Positions 1-8,083 of a stretch of 64,000 nt of DNA are shown here, piece after piece. The stretch spans positions 355,254 to 419,253 of the forward strand of contig NZ_LMFA01000022.1 of the NCBI RefSeq assembly GCF_001426565.1, read 5' to 3'. The position numbers and the translations under genes are program-made. Position 1 is the stretch's first letter. Each line of letters opens with the position of its first letter. The notes under the pieces are model-generated. The model had not been told where the DNA came from. It searched no databases and was given only the letters and a program-made list of their open reading frames with translations. The stretch is from Rhizobium sp. Root482. GTDB taxonomy: Bacteria > Pseudomonadota > Alphaproteobacteria > Rhizobiales > Rhizobiaceae.

Positions 1-1
1 A

Positions 2-304
2 AAGGGCCATGCCGGCGATGGGCCGATGACCATCGGAACGCTGGCAAACCGGCTGATGATCGCGCCGCACTCGGCAACGGAACTGGTCGGCAGGCTGAAT
101 TCCTCCGGACTGGTGGACCAGCACTCAGACCCGCAGGACAAGCGCCGGCAGACATTGACACTGACCGAAAAGGCGGAACGGATCCTGCTGCGGTTGAGTG
201 CCGTCCATCTCAGGGAAATCCGCGATCTGGCGCCGGAGCTCATCACGATCCTCCAGCGCCTGCAAGAGACCTATGCCCATGGTTCCGCCGGCGGCGAGGA
301 TTGA
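2..304 (+). CDS. MarR-family transcriptional regulator, C-terminal part
   Basis: The frame is open from the first bases of the window, so the true start lies outside it; about 100 codons are visible. They hold the second half of a MarR winged helix: a recognition helix (SATELVGRLNSSGLV) followed by the beta-wing signature DPQDKRRQTLTLT, then the helices of the C-terminal dimer region. Family members are dimeric DNA-binding repressors that often respond to phenolic or other small ligands. The next gene on the same strand, an iron-dependent alcohol dehydrogenase, starts about 57 bases downstream and is a plausible target, but that is inference. The family call is firm; the ligand is unknown. 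Confidence 0.85.
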   Translation, partial: KGHAGDGPMTIGTLANRLMIAPHSATELVGRLNSSGLVDQHSDPQDKRRQTLTLTEKAERILLRLSAVHLREIRDLAPELITILQRLQETYAHGSAGGED

Positions 305-361
305 GTTTGACGATAACGGCGGATGGGCAAACCCGACCCACCGACAATCGAAAGCGCTGTC

Positions 362-1519
362 ATGACGGACTTCATCTTCAACACGACGAAATCGATTGTC
401 TGCGAGGCCGGCGCCAGCACCAGAATGGCGGAGATCGCCGGGCCGGTGCTCGGCGAGCGTATCGTGCTTGTTACCGATAAGGGCGTTCGCGCGCTCGGGC
501 TTGCCGACCGGCCGCTGGCGTCGCTTGAGACTGCCGGCATCGAGGTGGCGATTTTCGATGAGGTCGCGGCCGATCCGCCGGAAAGCAATATCCTGGCGCT
601 GGTCGATGTCGTCCTCAGGCATCGCGCCACCGGAATCCTCGCGATCGGCGGCGGGTCGCCGATGGATGTCGCCAAGGTCGCGGCGCTGCTTTCGCGCAGC
701 GGTGAAAACCTCTCCGACGTTTATGGCGTCAATCTCGCCAAGGGGCCTCGTCTGCCGCTGGTTCTGGTGCCGACGACGGCCGGCACCGGGTCGGAGGTCA
801 CGCCCATCGCCATCGTGACGACGGGCAGCGCGGAAAAGAAGGGTGTCGTCACGCCGCTCCTTTTGCCGGATATCGCAGTTCTCGACGCCGATCTTACGCT
901 CGGCCTGCCGCCGGCGGTGACGGCCGCGACCGGTATCGACGCCATGGTGCATGCGATCGAATCCTACGCCTCGGCGTCGGCCAACAATAATCCGATTTCA
1001 CGCGGGCTGGCGAAACAGGCGCTTTGCCTGATCGGCGCCAATATCCGCGAAGCGGTGTTCAACGGTCGGAACAGGGAGGCGCGCGGCGCGATGCTGCTTG
1101 GCTCCTTGCTCGCCGGGCAGGCCTTCGCCAATTCGCCGGTCGCCGCCGTCCATGCACTCGCCTATCCGATCGGCGGGCATTTTCACGTGCCGCATGGGCT
1201 TTCGAACGCGCTGGTTCTGGCGCATGTGCTGCGGTTCAACCTGCCGGACGGCGCCGCCGCCTACGCCGAAATCGCCGCCGATGCATTTCCGGACCTTACC
1301 GCCATTCCGGCGGAATCCCGCGCGGAAGCTTTCGTCGAAGCCCTGGCCGGCCTTGGACGGGAACTTGGTCTGCCGCAGCGGCTGCGGGACGTGGATATCC
1401 CGCAAGAGGCGCTCGCCATGATGGCGAAGGACGCAATGAAGCAGGGGCGCCTTCTCGTCAACAATCCGCGGCCGATGACCGAGGCGGATGCATTGGCAAT
1501 CTATCAGGCCGCCTATTGA
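362..1519 (+). CDS. Iron-containing alcohol dehydrogenase family protein
   Basis: A 385-residue protein of the group III (iron-activated) NAD(P)-dependent alcohol dehydrogenases, which interconvert alcohols and aldehydes or ketones in the cytoplasm. The nucleotide-binding GGGSPMDVAK motif is near residue 96. The four expected metal ligands are present as D193, H197 (GIDAMVHAIESY), H264 (AVHALAYP) and H278 (HVPHG), matching the FucO/YiaY pattern. I start at the ATG reading MTDFIF because related proteins begin there; an in-frame ATG at 323 would add 13 unconserved residues. It lies just behind the MarR gene and converges with the DmpA-type peptidase gene. The substrate cannot be read from the sequence; maleylacetate reductases are a related branch. 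Confidence 0.88.
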   Translation: MTDFIFNTTKSIVCEAGASTRMAEIAGPVLGERIVLVTDKGVRALGLADRPLASLETAGIEVAIFDEVAADPPESNILALVDVVLRHRATGILAIGGGSPMDVAKVAALLSRSGENLSDVYGVNLAKGPRLPLVLVPTTAGTGSEVTPIAIVTTGSAEKKGVVTPLLLPDIAVLDADLTLGLPPAVTAATGIDAMVHAIESYASASANNNPISRGLAKQALCLIGANIREAVFNGRNREARGAMLLGSLLAGQAFANSPVAAVHALAYPIGGHFHVPHGLSNALVLAHVLRFNLPDGAAAYAEIAADAFPDLTAIPAESRAEAFVEALAGLGRELGLPQRLRDVDIPQEALAMMAKDAMKQGRLLVNNPRPMTEADALAIYQAAY

Positions 1520-1566
1520 GCAGGCGGCGATCAGGCTACCGGAAATCCCCGCAGGAAGTTCGGCTG

Positions 1567-2604
1567 CTATGCCTTCAGCCAATCCGCCAGCGAGTGGCGG
1601 AGCTCGCCGCCGCGGCCAATGAATTCCGCTGTGGACAGCAGGGAATTGAGAACCGCTTCCTCGGTCGCCTCGGCGCTGGCTCGGAACAGGAGATCCATCC
1701 GATTTTCGTTGAGCAGGCTCTGGCTGACGAGATCGGACGCCTGATCGTGGTCGATCGTGTTTGCCGTGGTGAAGGCGATCGAGATATCGCCGCTGCCATG
1801 GCCCCAGAACGAACCCAGCCTTGCAAGACCGGCGGCCGCCCGGCGCGCCATTCGCTTCAATTGACGGGATTCCAACGGTATATCCGTTGCCAGAATGATG
1901 ATGACGGAGCCTTTTTCAGGTGTTTCCGGCCGGGCAACCCCTCCTTCGGGGTGGGGACGGCGGCCGTCCGGAAGGACGAGATCGCCCGCATTGCCGAAAT
2001 TCGTGAGGACGAGCGCGCCGGCATGATAGAGGCTTCCATCGAGAGTGAGCTGGCGCGAGGCGCTGCCGATCCCGCCCTTGAAGCCAAAGCAGGTCATGCC
2101 GGTGCCGGCGCCCACGCTGCCCTGCTCGACCTTTCCCGGCCGCGCCGCGAGCAAGGCCGCCTTCGCGTGGTCCTCGGTGATGGCCATCGCCTGGATATCG
2201 TTCAGCGGCCCGTCATTGCACTCGCATACCAAGGCATTCACGGTCGAAGTGCTGCGGCCGATATCCGGATTTTGCGCGATCGCCTCCCTGATCAGCCTGC
2301 TCGTGCAGGCGGGCACCGACAGCGTATTCGTCAGCAGGATCGGTGTTTCGATCGTTCCAAGCTCCTCGACCTGAACGAGGCCGACGCTCTTTCCGAAGCC
2401 GTTGATGACATCGCTGGCGGCAACGACCTTCTTTCGAAACAGGTTTCCGCTATGCGGCAGGATCGCGGTGACGCCGGTATTGATGTCGCCGGTGCGAAGG
2501 GTGACATGACCCACTTGAACGCCGGCTATGTCGGTGATGGCATTCAGGCGTCCCTGCGGCAGCACTCCGCAGGTCAATCCGAAATCTCTTGCGGTCTTGG
2601 TCAC
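1567..2604 (-). CDS. P1 family (DmpA-type) aminopeptidase/D-esterase
   Basis: A 345-residue member of peptidase family S58 (P1), typified by the Ochrobactrum L-aminopeptidase D-Ala-esterase/amidase DmpA. These N-terminal-nucleophile hydrolases cleave themselves between Gly and Ser to expose the catalytic serine. Here the site reads KGSVIIILATD, making Ser233 the likely nucleophile; the family motif NALVCECNDG is near residue 124 and GGIGSASR near 178. The start is GTG, preceded by CTGGAG at good spacing. It is the last gene of a leftward series (GntR, uxuA, M55 aminopeptidase, D-amino acid transaminase, this gene), separated from the transaminase by 32 bases, so co-transcription is likely. 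The family is well supported; the natural substrate is unknown but probably a small peptide or amide. Confidence 0.88.
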   Translation of the reverse strand: MTKTARDFGLTCGVLPQGRLNAITDIAGVQVGHVTLRTGDINTGVTAILPHSGNLFRKKVVAASDVINGFGKSVGLVQVEELGTIETPILLTNTLSVPACTSRLIREAIAQNPDIGRSTSTVNALVCECNDGPLNDIQAMAITEDHAKAALLAARPGKVEQGSVGAGTGMTCFGFKGGIGSASRQLTLDGSLYHAGALVLTNFGNAGDLVLPDGRRPHPEGGVARPETPEKGSVIIILATDIPLESRQLKRMARRAAAGLARLGSFWGHGSGDISIAFTTANTIDHDQASDLVSQSLLNENRMDLLFRASAEATEEAVLNSLLSTAEFIGRGGELRHSLADWLKA

Positions 2605-2636
2605 GTCATACTCCAGGAAACTTCAAACAACCGCTT

Positions 2637-3500
2637 CTATTGGACCGAGGTCTCGGCAGGAAGAGCAAGCTCCAGATAGATTTGCTGAATGCGGCGGGTA
2701 ACGGGTCCCGGACGTCCCTCGCCGATCGTGTGGCCGTCGATTTCGACGACCGGCGTGACGAGGCTGGAAGCACTGGTGAGAAAGGCCTCCCCGGCGGTTC
2801 GCGCTTCGTCGACGGTAAAAGGCCTCTCCTCCATCTCCAGACCAAGTTCCCGGGCGGCCTGGAGAACGGCCTGGCGTGTGCAGCCGGGAAGAATGGCGTG
2901 GGAATTGGGCCGGGTCACGAGGCAGCCGGCGCGGGTCAGGATGAAGGCCGAGGATGACGCGCCTTCGGTGATCGTTCCATCCTGCACCAACCATGCCTCG
3001 GCGCAACCGGCCGCCTTGGCAAGCCGCTTTGCCTGGACCTGCGCCAGAAGCATGGTGGTCTTGATGTCCCGGCGGCCCCAGCGAAGATCATCGACGACGG
3101 CGACCCTGATTCCATCCCGGAGCGACGGCGTGTCTCGTATTTTCCGGCTTTGCGTGAAGCCGATCAGACTGGGTTTCAGGTCGTCGCTATAGTCGAAGCC
3201 CCGATCTTCGCTTCCCCGGCTGACCTGAAGATAGACGACGCCTTCATCCAGCCTGTTGCGGGCGATGAGCTCCTGCTGAACCTCGACGAGGTCCTCCCTC
3301 GAAAGCGGCATCGGCATGTCGAGTTCGCCGAGCGAGCGCTCGAGGCGGGCGATATGAAGGTGATTGTCGATCATGCGGCCGCCGATGACCGCACTCACCT
3401 CGTATATGCCGTCGCCGAACAGGAAAGCACGGTCGAAGACCGAGATCAGCGCTTCCGACTCCGGCTTGTATTCACCGTTCACGTAGATTGTTCTTTGCAA
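2637..3500 (-). CDS. D-amino acid transaminase (class IV aminotransferase)
   Basis: A 287-residue fold-type IV PLP aminotransferase. It resembles bacterial D-alanine transaminase, which moves the amino group of a D-amino acid to 2-oxoglutarate. The pattern VNGEYKPESEALISVFDRAFLFGDGIYE is the typical N-terminus (VFDRAFLFGDGIYE near residue 21). The Schiff-base lysine is K147 (RRDIKTTM), the PLP-binding glutamate is E179 (TITEGASSS), and VSRGSEDRGF fits the D-specific branch. The start codon is TTG, supported by a strong AGGGGGG ribosome-binding site six bases away; no ATG is available nearby. It sits between genes for an M55 D-aminopeptidase and a DmpA-type peptidase, which supports a role in using D-amino acids. 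Branched-chain or 4-amino-4-deoxychorismate relatives are less likely alternatives. Confidence 0.87.
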   Translation of the reverse strand: MQRTIYVNGEYKPESEALISVFDRAFLFGDGIYEVSAVIGGRMIDNHLHIARLERSLGELDMPMPLSREDLVEVQQELIARNRLDEGVVYLQVSRGSEDRGFDYSDDLKPSLIGFTQSRKIRDTPSLRDGIRVAVVDDLRWGRRDIKTTMLLAQVQAKRLAKAAGCAEAWLVQDGTITEGASSSAFILTRAGCLVTRPNSHAILPGCTRQAVLQAARELGLEMEERPFTVDEARTAGEAFLTSASSLVTPVVEIDGHTIGEGRPGPVTRRIQQIYLELALPAETSVQ

Positions 3501-3657
3501 CGGACACCCCCCTTGAAGACGAAAGGAAGGTTATCGGCGGGGCCGCGGCATGGCCAATGCCATGTTCCTTTGACGAAATGCAATTTTTGCATGGGGCGGA
3601 TCGCGCGGCACTCCGCAACGCGGCGGCTGCCCGCCGCAGCGCCGGCGCCAGCCTGGG

Positions 3658-4458
3658 TCACACCGTTATGAAGCGGAGCGTTCTCAACACTTCAAAATAA
3701 TCCCGGGAGACAAAACGAAGCGTGCAGGCCTCGACATGCTCGATGCCGGGATAGAAACTGGATCGATAGGCGTCGCTTGCATTGTTGAATTTCAGCACGA
3801 CCTCGAAGTTCTCGGGAAGTGCGACGAGGTTGGCGCCGAGGTCGGACGAAAGCGCCTCCTCGACACCTTCCCTTATCATCCGGATCGCCTTTGCCGGCGC
3901 GATCGAGATCGACGCCCTGCCGAAACCTTCACTGACGGCCAGGGTTTTCACGCCCGGCACCAGTTTCCCGGCTGCGGCGCAAATCTGCCGGTCGCCGGAA
4001 AGAAACGCGATCGGAACCGTGTTCAGCGCCGCCGTATAGCAATTCACGGTGAATTCCGATGCCAGCTCCCCATTGATCGAAAGGCTGGCGATGCGATCGT
4101 TCATGGTGTGGGCGAGTGGATTGCCGTCCGAGCCGGCCGCATCGTGATAACCGATGAAAACCGAGGCATGGAAACTCGGGTCGAGGCCGAACATCATCAC
4201 ATGCGGGTGCCCGCTCCATGCGCGGACGATCCGGGCATAATCGGGCAGGCGCGAGACGATCAGGTTGCATCCGCTCTCATGCGCATCCTTGATCAGGACA
4301 TCTGTTGCGCCGGCGGCGCGGGCACCTTCGCAGGCCGCGACGACCTCGGCGGTCATCTGCTCACGAAACTCCTGATACCCTTCCCCGCCCTTCCTGACTT
4401 CATCCCAGCTTGTTATCGCAGCGCAGCCTTCGATATCGGCGCTGATAAAGATCTTCAT
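3658..4458 (-). CDS. M55 family D-aminopeptidase (DppA-like)
   Basis: A 266-residue homologue of Bacillus DppA, a zinc-dependent D-aminopeptidase that releases N-terminal D-amino acids such as D-alanine from short peptides. The metal and catalytic residues align well: D8 and E10 (SADIEG), H60 (DAHESG), H105 (GYHDAAG), H117 (AHTMN) and E131 (INGELASE). The start is taken at MKIFIS because it matches the family N-terminus and follows a CGGGGA ribosome-binding site; a 33-residue upstream extension looks non-coding. It lies 129 bases downstream of uxuA and upstream of the D-amino acid transaminase on the same strand. A run of enzymes able to act on D-peptides then D-amino acids is therefore seen, although the pathway link is inferred. 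Confidence 0.9.
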   Translation of the reverse strand: MKIFISADIEGCAAITSWDEVRKGGEGYQEFREQMTAEVVAACEGARAAGATDVLIKDAHESGCNLIVSRLPDYARIVRAWSGHPHVMMFGLDPSFHASVFIGYHDAAGSDGNPLAHTMNDRIASLSINGELASEFTVNCYTAALNTVPIAFLSGDRQICAAAGKLVPGVKTLAVSEGFGRASISIAPAKAIRMIREGVEEALSSDLGANLVALPENFEVVLKFNNASDAYRSSFYPGIEHVEACTLRFVSRDYFEVLRTLRFITV

Positions 4459-4587
4459 TTTCAATCCCCGGACATGGTTGTCGCCGCCAGTCCATATGCC
4501 GGCCCGCGTGCAAGCCCAAGAATGCACGCGGGAAGGTTTCGCGCAACAGCCATGCAAGGTCAGGCCGAACTGCGCGGTGGCACAATC

Positions 4588-5775
4588 CTAGTTGGGCGGC
4601 GCGCCCAGCGCGTGGAGGATGCCGCGAAGCTCGGCAAGGCCTCTCAGGCGGCCGATCGCCGGATAGCCGGGCGTCACGGTCTTTTCCAGGTCGTCGAGCA
4701 TGCGGTGGCCGTGGTCGGACCGGAAGACGATGGAATTTTCAGGCGAGCGGCGGCGATCTTCGGCAGTGATTTCCTTCAGCACCGCCACCATGTCCACATC
4801 GCCCTCCAGATGGGCGCTCTCGTGGAAACTGCGGCCGTCTCCCTCGCGGGTCGTGGCGCGCAGATGGGTAAAGTGAATGCGGGACGAAAAGCGCCTGGCG
4901 ATGGCGGGAAGGTCGTTGTCGGCCCTCACGCCAAGACTGCCGGTGCAAAAGCACATGCCGTTGGCCGGTGACGGCACCGCATCGAACAGCGCGGCGTAAT
5001 CCTCGCCTGTGGATGCGATGCGCGGCAGGCCGAAGAGCGGGCGCGGCGGATCGTCGGGATGGAGCGTCAGCTTGACGCCCCGGGCTTCGGCCGCAGGCGT
5101 TACCGCCTCGAGAAACTCGACCAGGTGCCGGCGCAGGCGTTTGGCATCGATACCGTCATAGGCCGCAAGCCGCTCCCGAAAGCCCGGAACCGTCATCGGC
5201 TCGGTGGTCGAGCCCGGCAGCGCCGACGTGATGATACGGGTGATTTCCGCCATCTCGGCTTCGGGCATGGCCTCGAAGACGGCCTTGGCACGGACCTTGT
5301 CTTCGTCGGAATATTCCTTTTCGGCACCCGGACGCTGCAGCACGAAAAGATCGAAGGCGGCGAATCGCTCCTGGTCGAACCGCATCGCGGTGGCGCCCGT
5401 CGGCGTGACGTAGTCAAGCTCGGTGCGGGTCCAGTCGACGACCGGCATGAAATTGTAGCAGATGATGCCGATGTCGCAGGCCGCGACCGCTTCGAGGCTG
5501 GCGATCCAGGCCTCGATCTCGGCCTTGGCTTCGCCACCCCTGCGCTTCACGGCATCGGGGATCGGAATGCTCTCGACCACGGACCACGTCAGTTGCGAGC
5601 GGCCTGGCGGCGTCGTTTCGATCAGCGACTTGCGCTCCTCAACCTCCGCTTTCGTCCACGCGCGGCCGATCGGCACTTGATGCAGCGCCGAAACAATATT
5701 GGTCGCACCCGTCTGGCGAACATCGTCCAGCGTGACCGGCGCATCCGGCCCGAACCATCTCCATCCCTGCCGCAT
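4588..5775 (-). CDS. uxuA: Mannonate dehydratase
   Basis: A 395-residue protein of full UxuA length. UxuA removes water from D-mannonate to give 2-keto-3-deoxy-D-gluconate, the last specific step of glucuronate breakdown in the cytoplasm. The N-terminus (MRQGWRWFGPDAPVTLDDVRQTG) and the segment ATNIVSALHQVPIG are characteristic. LHPDDPPRPLFGLPRI supplies conserved metal-site residues, and the C-terminal segment RSDHGH...DD is also typical. Translation starts at ATG behind AAGGA. The GntR regulator gene lies 33 bases upstream in the same direction, and uxaC with uxuB run divergently from the same control region. All three enzymes of the glucuronate branch are thus present here, though no 2-keto-3-deoxygluconate kinase or aldolase gene is in the window. 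Confidence 0.95.
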   Translation of the reverse strand: MRQGWRWFGPDAPVTLDDVRQTGATNIVSALHQVPIGRAWTKAEVEERKSLIETTPPGRSQLTWSVVESIPIPDAVKRRGGEAKAEIEAWIASLEAVAACDIGIICYNFMPVVDWTRTELDYVTPTGATAMRFDQERFAAFDLFVLQRPGAEKEYSDEDKVRAKAVFEAMPEAEMAEITRIITSALPGSTTEPMTVPGFRERLAAYDGIDAKRLRRHLVEFLEAVTPAAEARGVKLTLHPDDPPRPLFGLPRIASTGEDYAALFDAVPSPANGMCFCTGSLGVRADNDLPAIARRFSSRIHFTHLRATTREGDGRSFHESAHLEGDVDMVAVLKEITAEDRRRSPENSIVFRSDHGHRMLDDLEKTVTPGYPAIGRLRGLAELRGILHALGAPPN

Positions 5776-5808
5776 GGCCGAGTTCCTTCCTTATCGTTGT
5801 TTAATCGT

Positions 5809-6531
5809 TCAGCTGAAATAGTCCGGATGCTGCAACTGCAATTCGGCGACGTCGGGAATGACGGCGCTCAAATGATGCATCATCGCATTGCGCGCGCCCT
5901 CGACATCATGCGCGGCAATGGCATCGCGGATCGTCACATGTTCCTCGATCACATTGTCCATGCGGCCGAGCGCAGGCAGGGTCAGCCGGCGGGCACGGTC
6001 GATCTGTATCTTCACGGTTTTCAAAATCGTCCAGATGCCGGGATAGCCGGCAATGCCGGCGATGGTCTCATGGAAGGCCTCGTCCTGTTCGTGAAAGGCC
6101 GATGTCTCGTTGTGCAAGGCATCGGCCCGCTGGCGCGCGATGATGGCGTCCAGCCGGGCGATATCGGCGCGCGTGGCGATCAGAGCGGTCTTCTCCACCG
6201 TCGTGCCTTCCAGCGCCTTGCGGATGACCACCGCTTCGGGAATGGCGGCAACGGGAACCAGGGAGACGAATGTCCCCGATTGCGGGAAGATATCGACCAG
6301 CCCCGCTTCCGCCAGCCGCAGCAAGGCTTCTCGGACCGGCGTCCGGCTGACACCGAACTCCTCGGCAATGCGCTTTTCCTGCAGCGGCATGCCGGGCGGC
6401 ATCTGCAGGGAGACGATGGCCGAATACAGGCGATCATAGATCGCAGAGCCAGCGGTGATCCGCCGCAGCTTGATGCCTGCCGGCTCTCTCATCGGCGGCA
6501 CGGCCGCCTTGGGAGGTGAAGTTGAGGACAT
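5809..6531 (-). CDS. GntR-family (FCD domain) regulator of hexuronate genes
   Basis: A 240-residue regulator with an N-terminal winged helix (YSAIVSLQMPPGMPLQEKRIAEEFGVSRTPVREAL, the GntR signature near residues 33-68) and an all-helical FCD ligand-binding domain. The FCD metal-binding histidines appear as HEQDEAFHETI and as the later VIEEHVTIRDAI and MMHHL segments. The family includes UxuR, ExuR and FadR, which release DNA when they bind an acid metabolite. I start at ATG 6531, since the alternative TTG at 6543 adds only four residues. The gene is first of the leftward operon and divergent from uxaC, so it probably represses both sides through the palindrome at 6563-6572. The inducer is likely a hexuronate or its keto acid; this is inference from context. 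Confidence 0.88.
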   Translation of the reverse strand: MSSTSPPKAAVPPMREPAGIKLRRITAGSAIYDRLYSAIVSLQMPPGMPLQEKRIAEEFGVSRTPVREALLRLAEAGLVDIFPQSGTFVSLVPVAAIPEAVVIRKALEGTTVEKTALIATRADIARLDAIIARQRADALHNETSAFHEQDEAFHETIAGIAGYPGIWTILKTVKIQIDRARRLTLPALGRMDNVIEEHVTIRDAIAAHDVEGARNAMMHHLSAVIPDVAELQLQHPDYFS

Positions 6532-6547
6532 GACGATTCTCAAAGCG

Positions 6548-6576
6548 TTGACAGCGTTGCGGATACTAGTATATCA
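6548..6576 (+). promoter_or_regulatory. Promoter and palindromic operator for uxaC and the hexuronate transporter
   Basis: TTGACA at 6548-6553 is followed, after 16 bases, by TATATC at 6570-6575, a good sigma-70-type promoter pointing toward uxaC. The perfect palindrome ATACTAGTAT (6563-6572) covers the end of the spacer and the start of the -10 element. This is where a repressor of the divergent GntR gene would be expected to bind. Seen directly: the motifs and their spacing. Inferred: the function. Confidence 0.6.
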
Positions 6577-6621
6577 GTTGTGACACGTTGCCAAGACGGA
6601 ACGCGGGAGGAGCGAAGAAGA

Positions 6622-8022
6622 ATGGCATTGCATCCCGACAGGCTCTTCCCTGCCGATCCAGCCACCCGTTCGATTGCACGTCGGCTTTACGAAGCGGTGG
6701 CCGGCCTGCCGATCCTGTCGCCGCACGGCCATACGGACCCCTCCTGGTATGCGCGCGACGGCGCATTTCCCGATCCGGCGGCCCTGTTCATCACCCCGGA
6801 TCATTATGCGACGCGCATGCTCTATTCGCAGGGCGTGAAGCTTCAGGATCTGGGTGTCGCCCGCCGTGACGGCGCGCCCGTGGAAACCGATCCGCGAAAA
6901 ATCTGGCGTCTCTTCGCGAAGCATTTTCATCTCTTTGCGGGAACGCCGACCCGCCTGTGGTTCGAGCATTCGCTGGAAGCCATCTTCGGCATCACCGACC
7001 GTCTTACCGCAAAAAATGCCGATGAGATGTTCGACCGGATCGAGACGGCAATCGCCACCCCGGCCTTGCGGCCACGTGCCCTGTTCGACCGCTTCAATCT
7101 GGAAGTAATCGCTACCACCGACAGCGCGCTGGACGATCTTGCCCATCACGACGCGGTTCGCGCGTCCGGATGGCATGGCCGCGTCGTGCCGACCTATCGG
7201 CCGGACGCGGTGGTCGATCCGCAGGCTTATGGATTTGCCAAAAACGTCGCGCAATTTCTGGAGGTGACCGGCGAGCCCGCCACCTGGGCCGGATATCTGA
7301 AGGCGCATCGGGCAAGGCGGGCCTTCTTCAAGGAGCGCGGCGCGACGGCGACGGATCACGGCCATGCGACGGCCCGGACGGAAAATCTGAGCGCCGGCGA
7401 TGCTGCAGCGCTATTCGACACGGTCCTTGCCGGCCGGGCCGATGCGGCGCAGGCGGATGCCTTCCGCGGCCAGATGCTGATGGAAATGGCCTGCATGAGC
7501 CAGGACGACGGGCTGGTAATGCAGCTTCACCCCGGCTCCTACCGCAACCACAATCCCTCGCTTTTTGCGGATTTCGGGCCCGACAAGGGTGCCGATATCC
7601 CCAAGGCCACAGATTATGTGCATGCGCTCAAGCCACTGCTCGATGCTGTCGGCAACGATGCGGGCCTGGCGATCATTCTATTCACGCTCGACGAAACGGC
7701 CTATTCGCGCGAACTGGCGCCGCTTGCCGGGCATTATCCGGCTCTGAAGCTCGGACCGGCCTGGTGGTTTTTCGACAGCCCGGAGGGCATGCGCCGTTTT
7801 CGCGAGACGACCACGGAGACAGCCGGCTTCTACAATACGGTGGGCTTCAACGACGACACGCGTGCCTATCTGTCGATCCCGGCCCGCCACGACATGGCAC
7901 GCCGGGTGGACTGCGCCTATCTGGCGCGGCTGGTCGCGGATCATCGGCTCGACGAGGAAGAGGCCTTCGATCTGGCCGGCGAACTCGCCTACGGGCTTGC
8001 GAAGAAAGCCTATCGATTGTGA
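6622..8022 (+). CDS. uxaC: Glucuronate isomerase
   Basis: A 466-residue uronate isomerase, the usual length of UxaC. It converts D-glucuronate to D-fructuronate (and galacturonate to tagaturonate) as the first intracellular step of hexuronate use. The amidohydrolase-fold metal motif HGHTDP is at residues 35-40. Further family blocks are WFEHSLEAIFG, TTDSALDDL, MQLHPGSYRNHN, and GPAWWFFDSPEGMRRFRE near the C-terminus. The chosen ATG follows GGGAGGAG, whereas a frame-open ATG at 6580 has no ribosome-binding site and no family match. It opens the rightward operon uxaC-ABC transporter-uxuB, with 61 bases before the transporter's binding-protein gene. Because uxuA and uxuB, not uxaA and uxaB, are present, glucuronate is the likelier physiological substrate. 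Confidence 0.95.
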   Translation: MALHPDRLFPADPATRSIARRLYEAVAGLPILSPHGHTDPSWYARDGAFPDPAALFITPDHYATRMLYSQGVKLQDLGVARRDGAPVETDPRKIWRLFAKHFHLFAGTPTRLWFEHSLEAIFGITDRLTAKNADEMFDRIETAIATPALRPRALFDRFNLEVIATTDSALDDLAHHDAVRASGWHGRVVPTYRPDAVVDPQAYGFAKNVAQFLEVTGEPATWAGYLKAHRARRAFFKERGATATDHGHATARTENLSAGDAAALFDTVLAGRADAAQADAFRGQMLMEMACMSQDDGLVMQLHPGSYRNHNPSLFADFGPDKGADIPKATDYVHALKPLLDAVGNDAGLAIILFTLDETAYSRELAPLAGHYPALKLGPAWWFFDSPEGMRRFRETTTETAGFYNTVGFNDDTRAYLSIPARHDMARRVDCAYLARLVADHRLDEEEAFDLAGELAYGLAKKAYRL

Positions 8023-8083
8023 CGACATCCGGCAGACGGGCGGCACAGGAGGCGCTCGCTGCGATAACCGAGGAGGAAACGAC

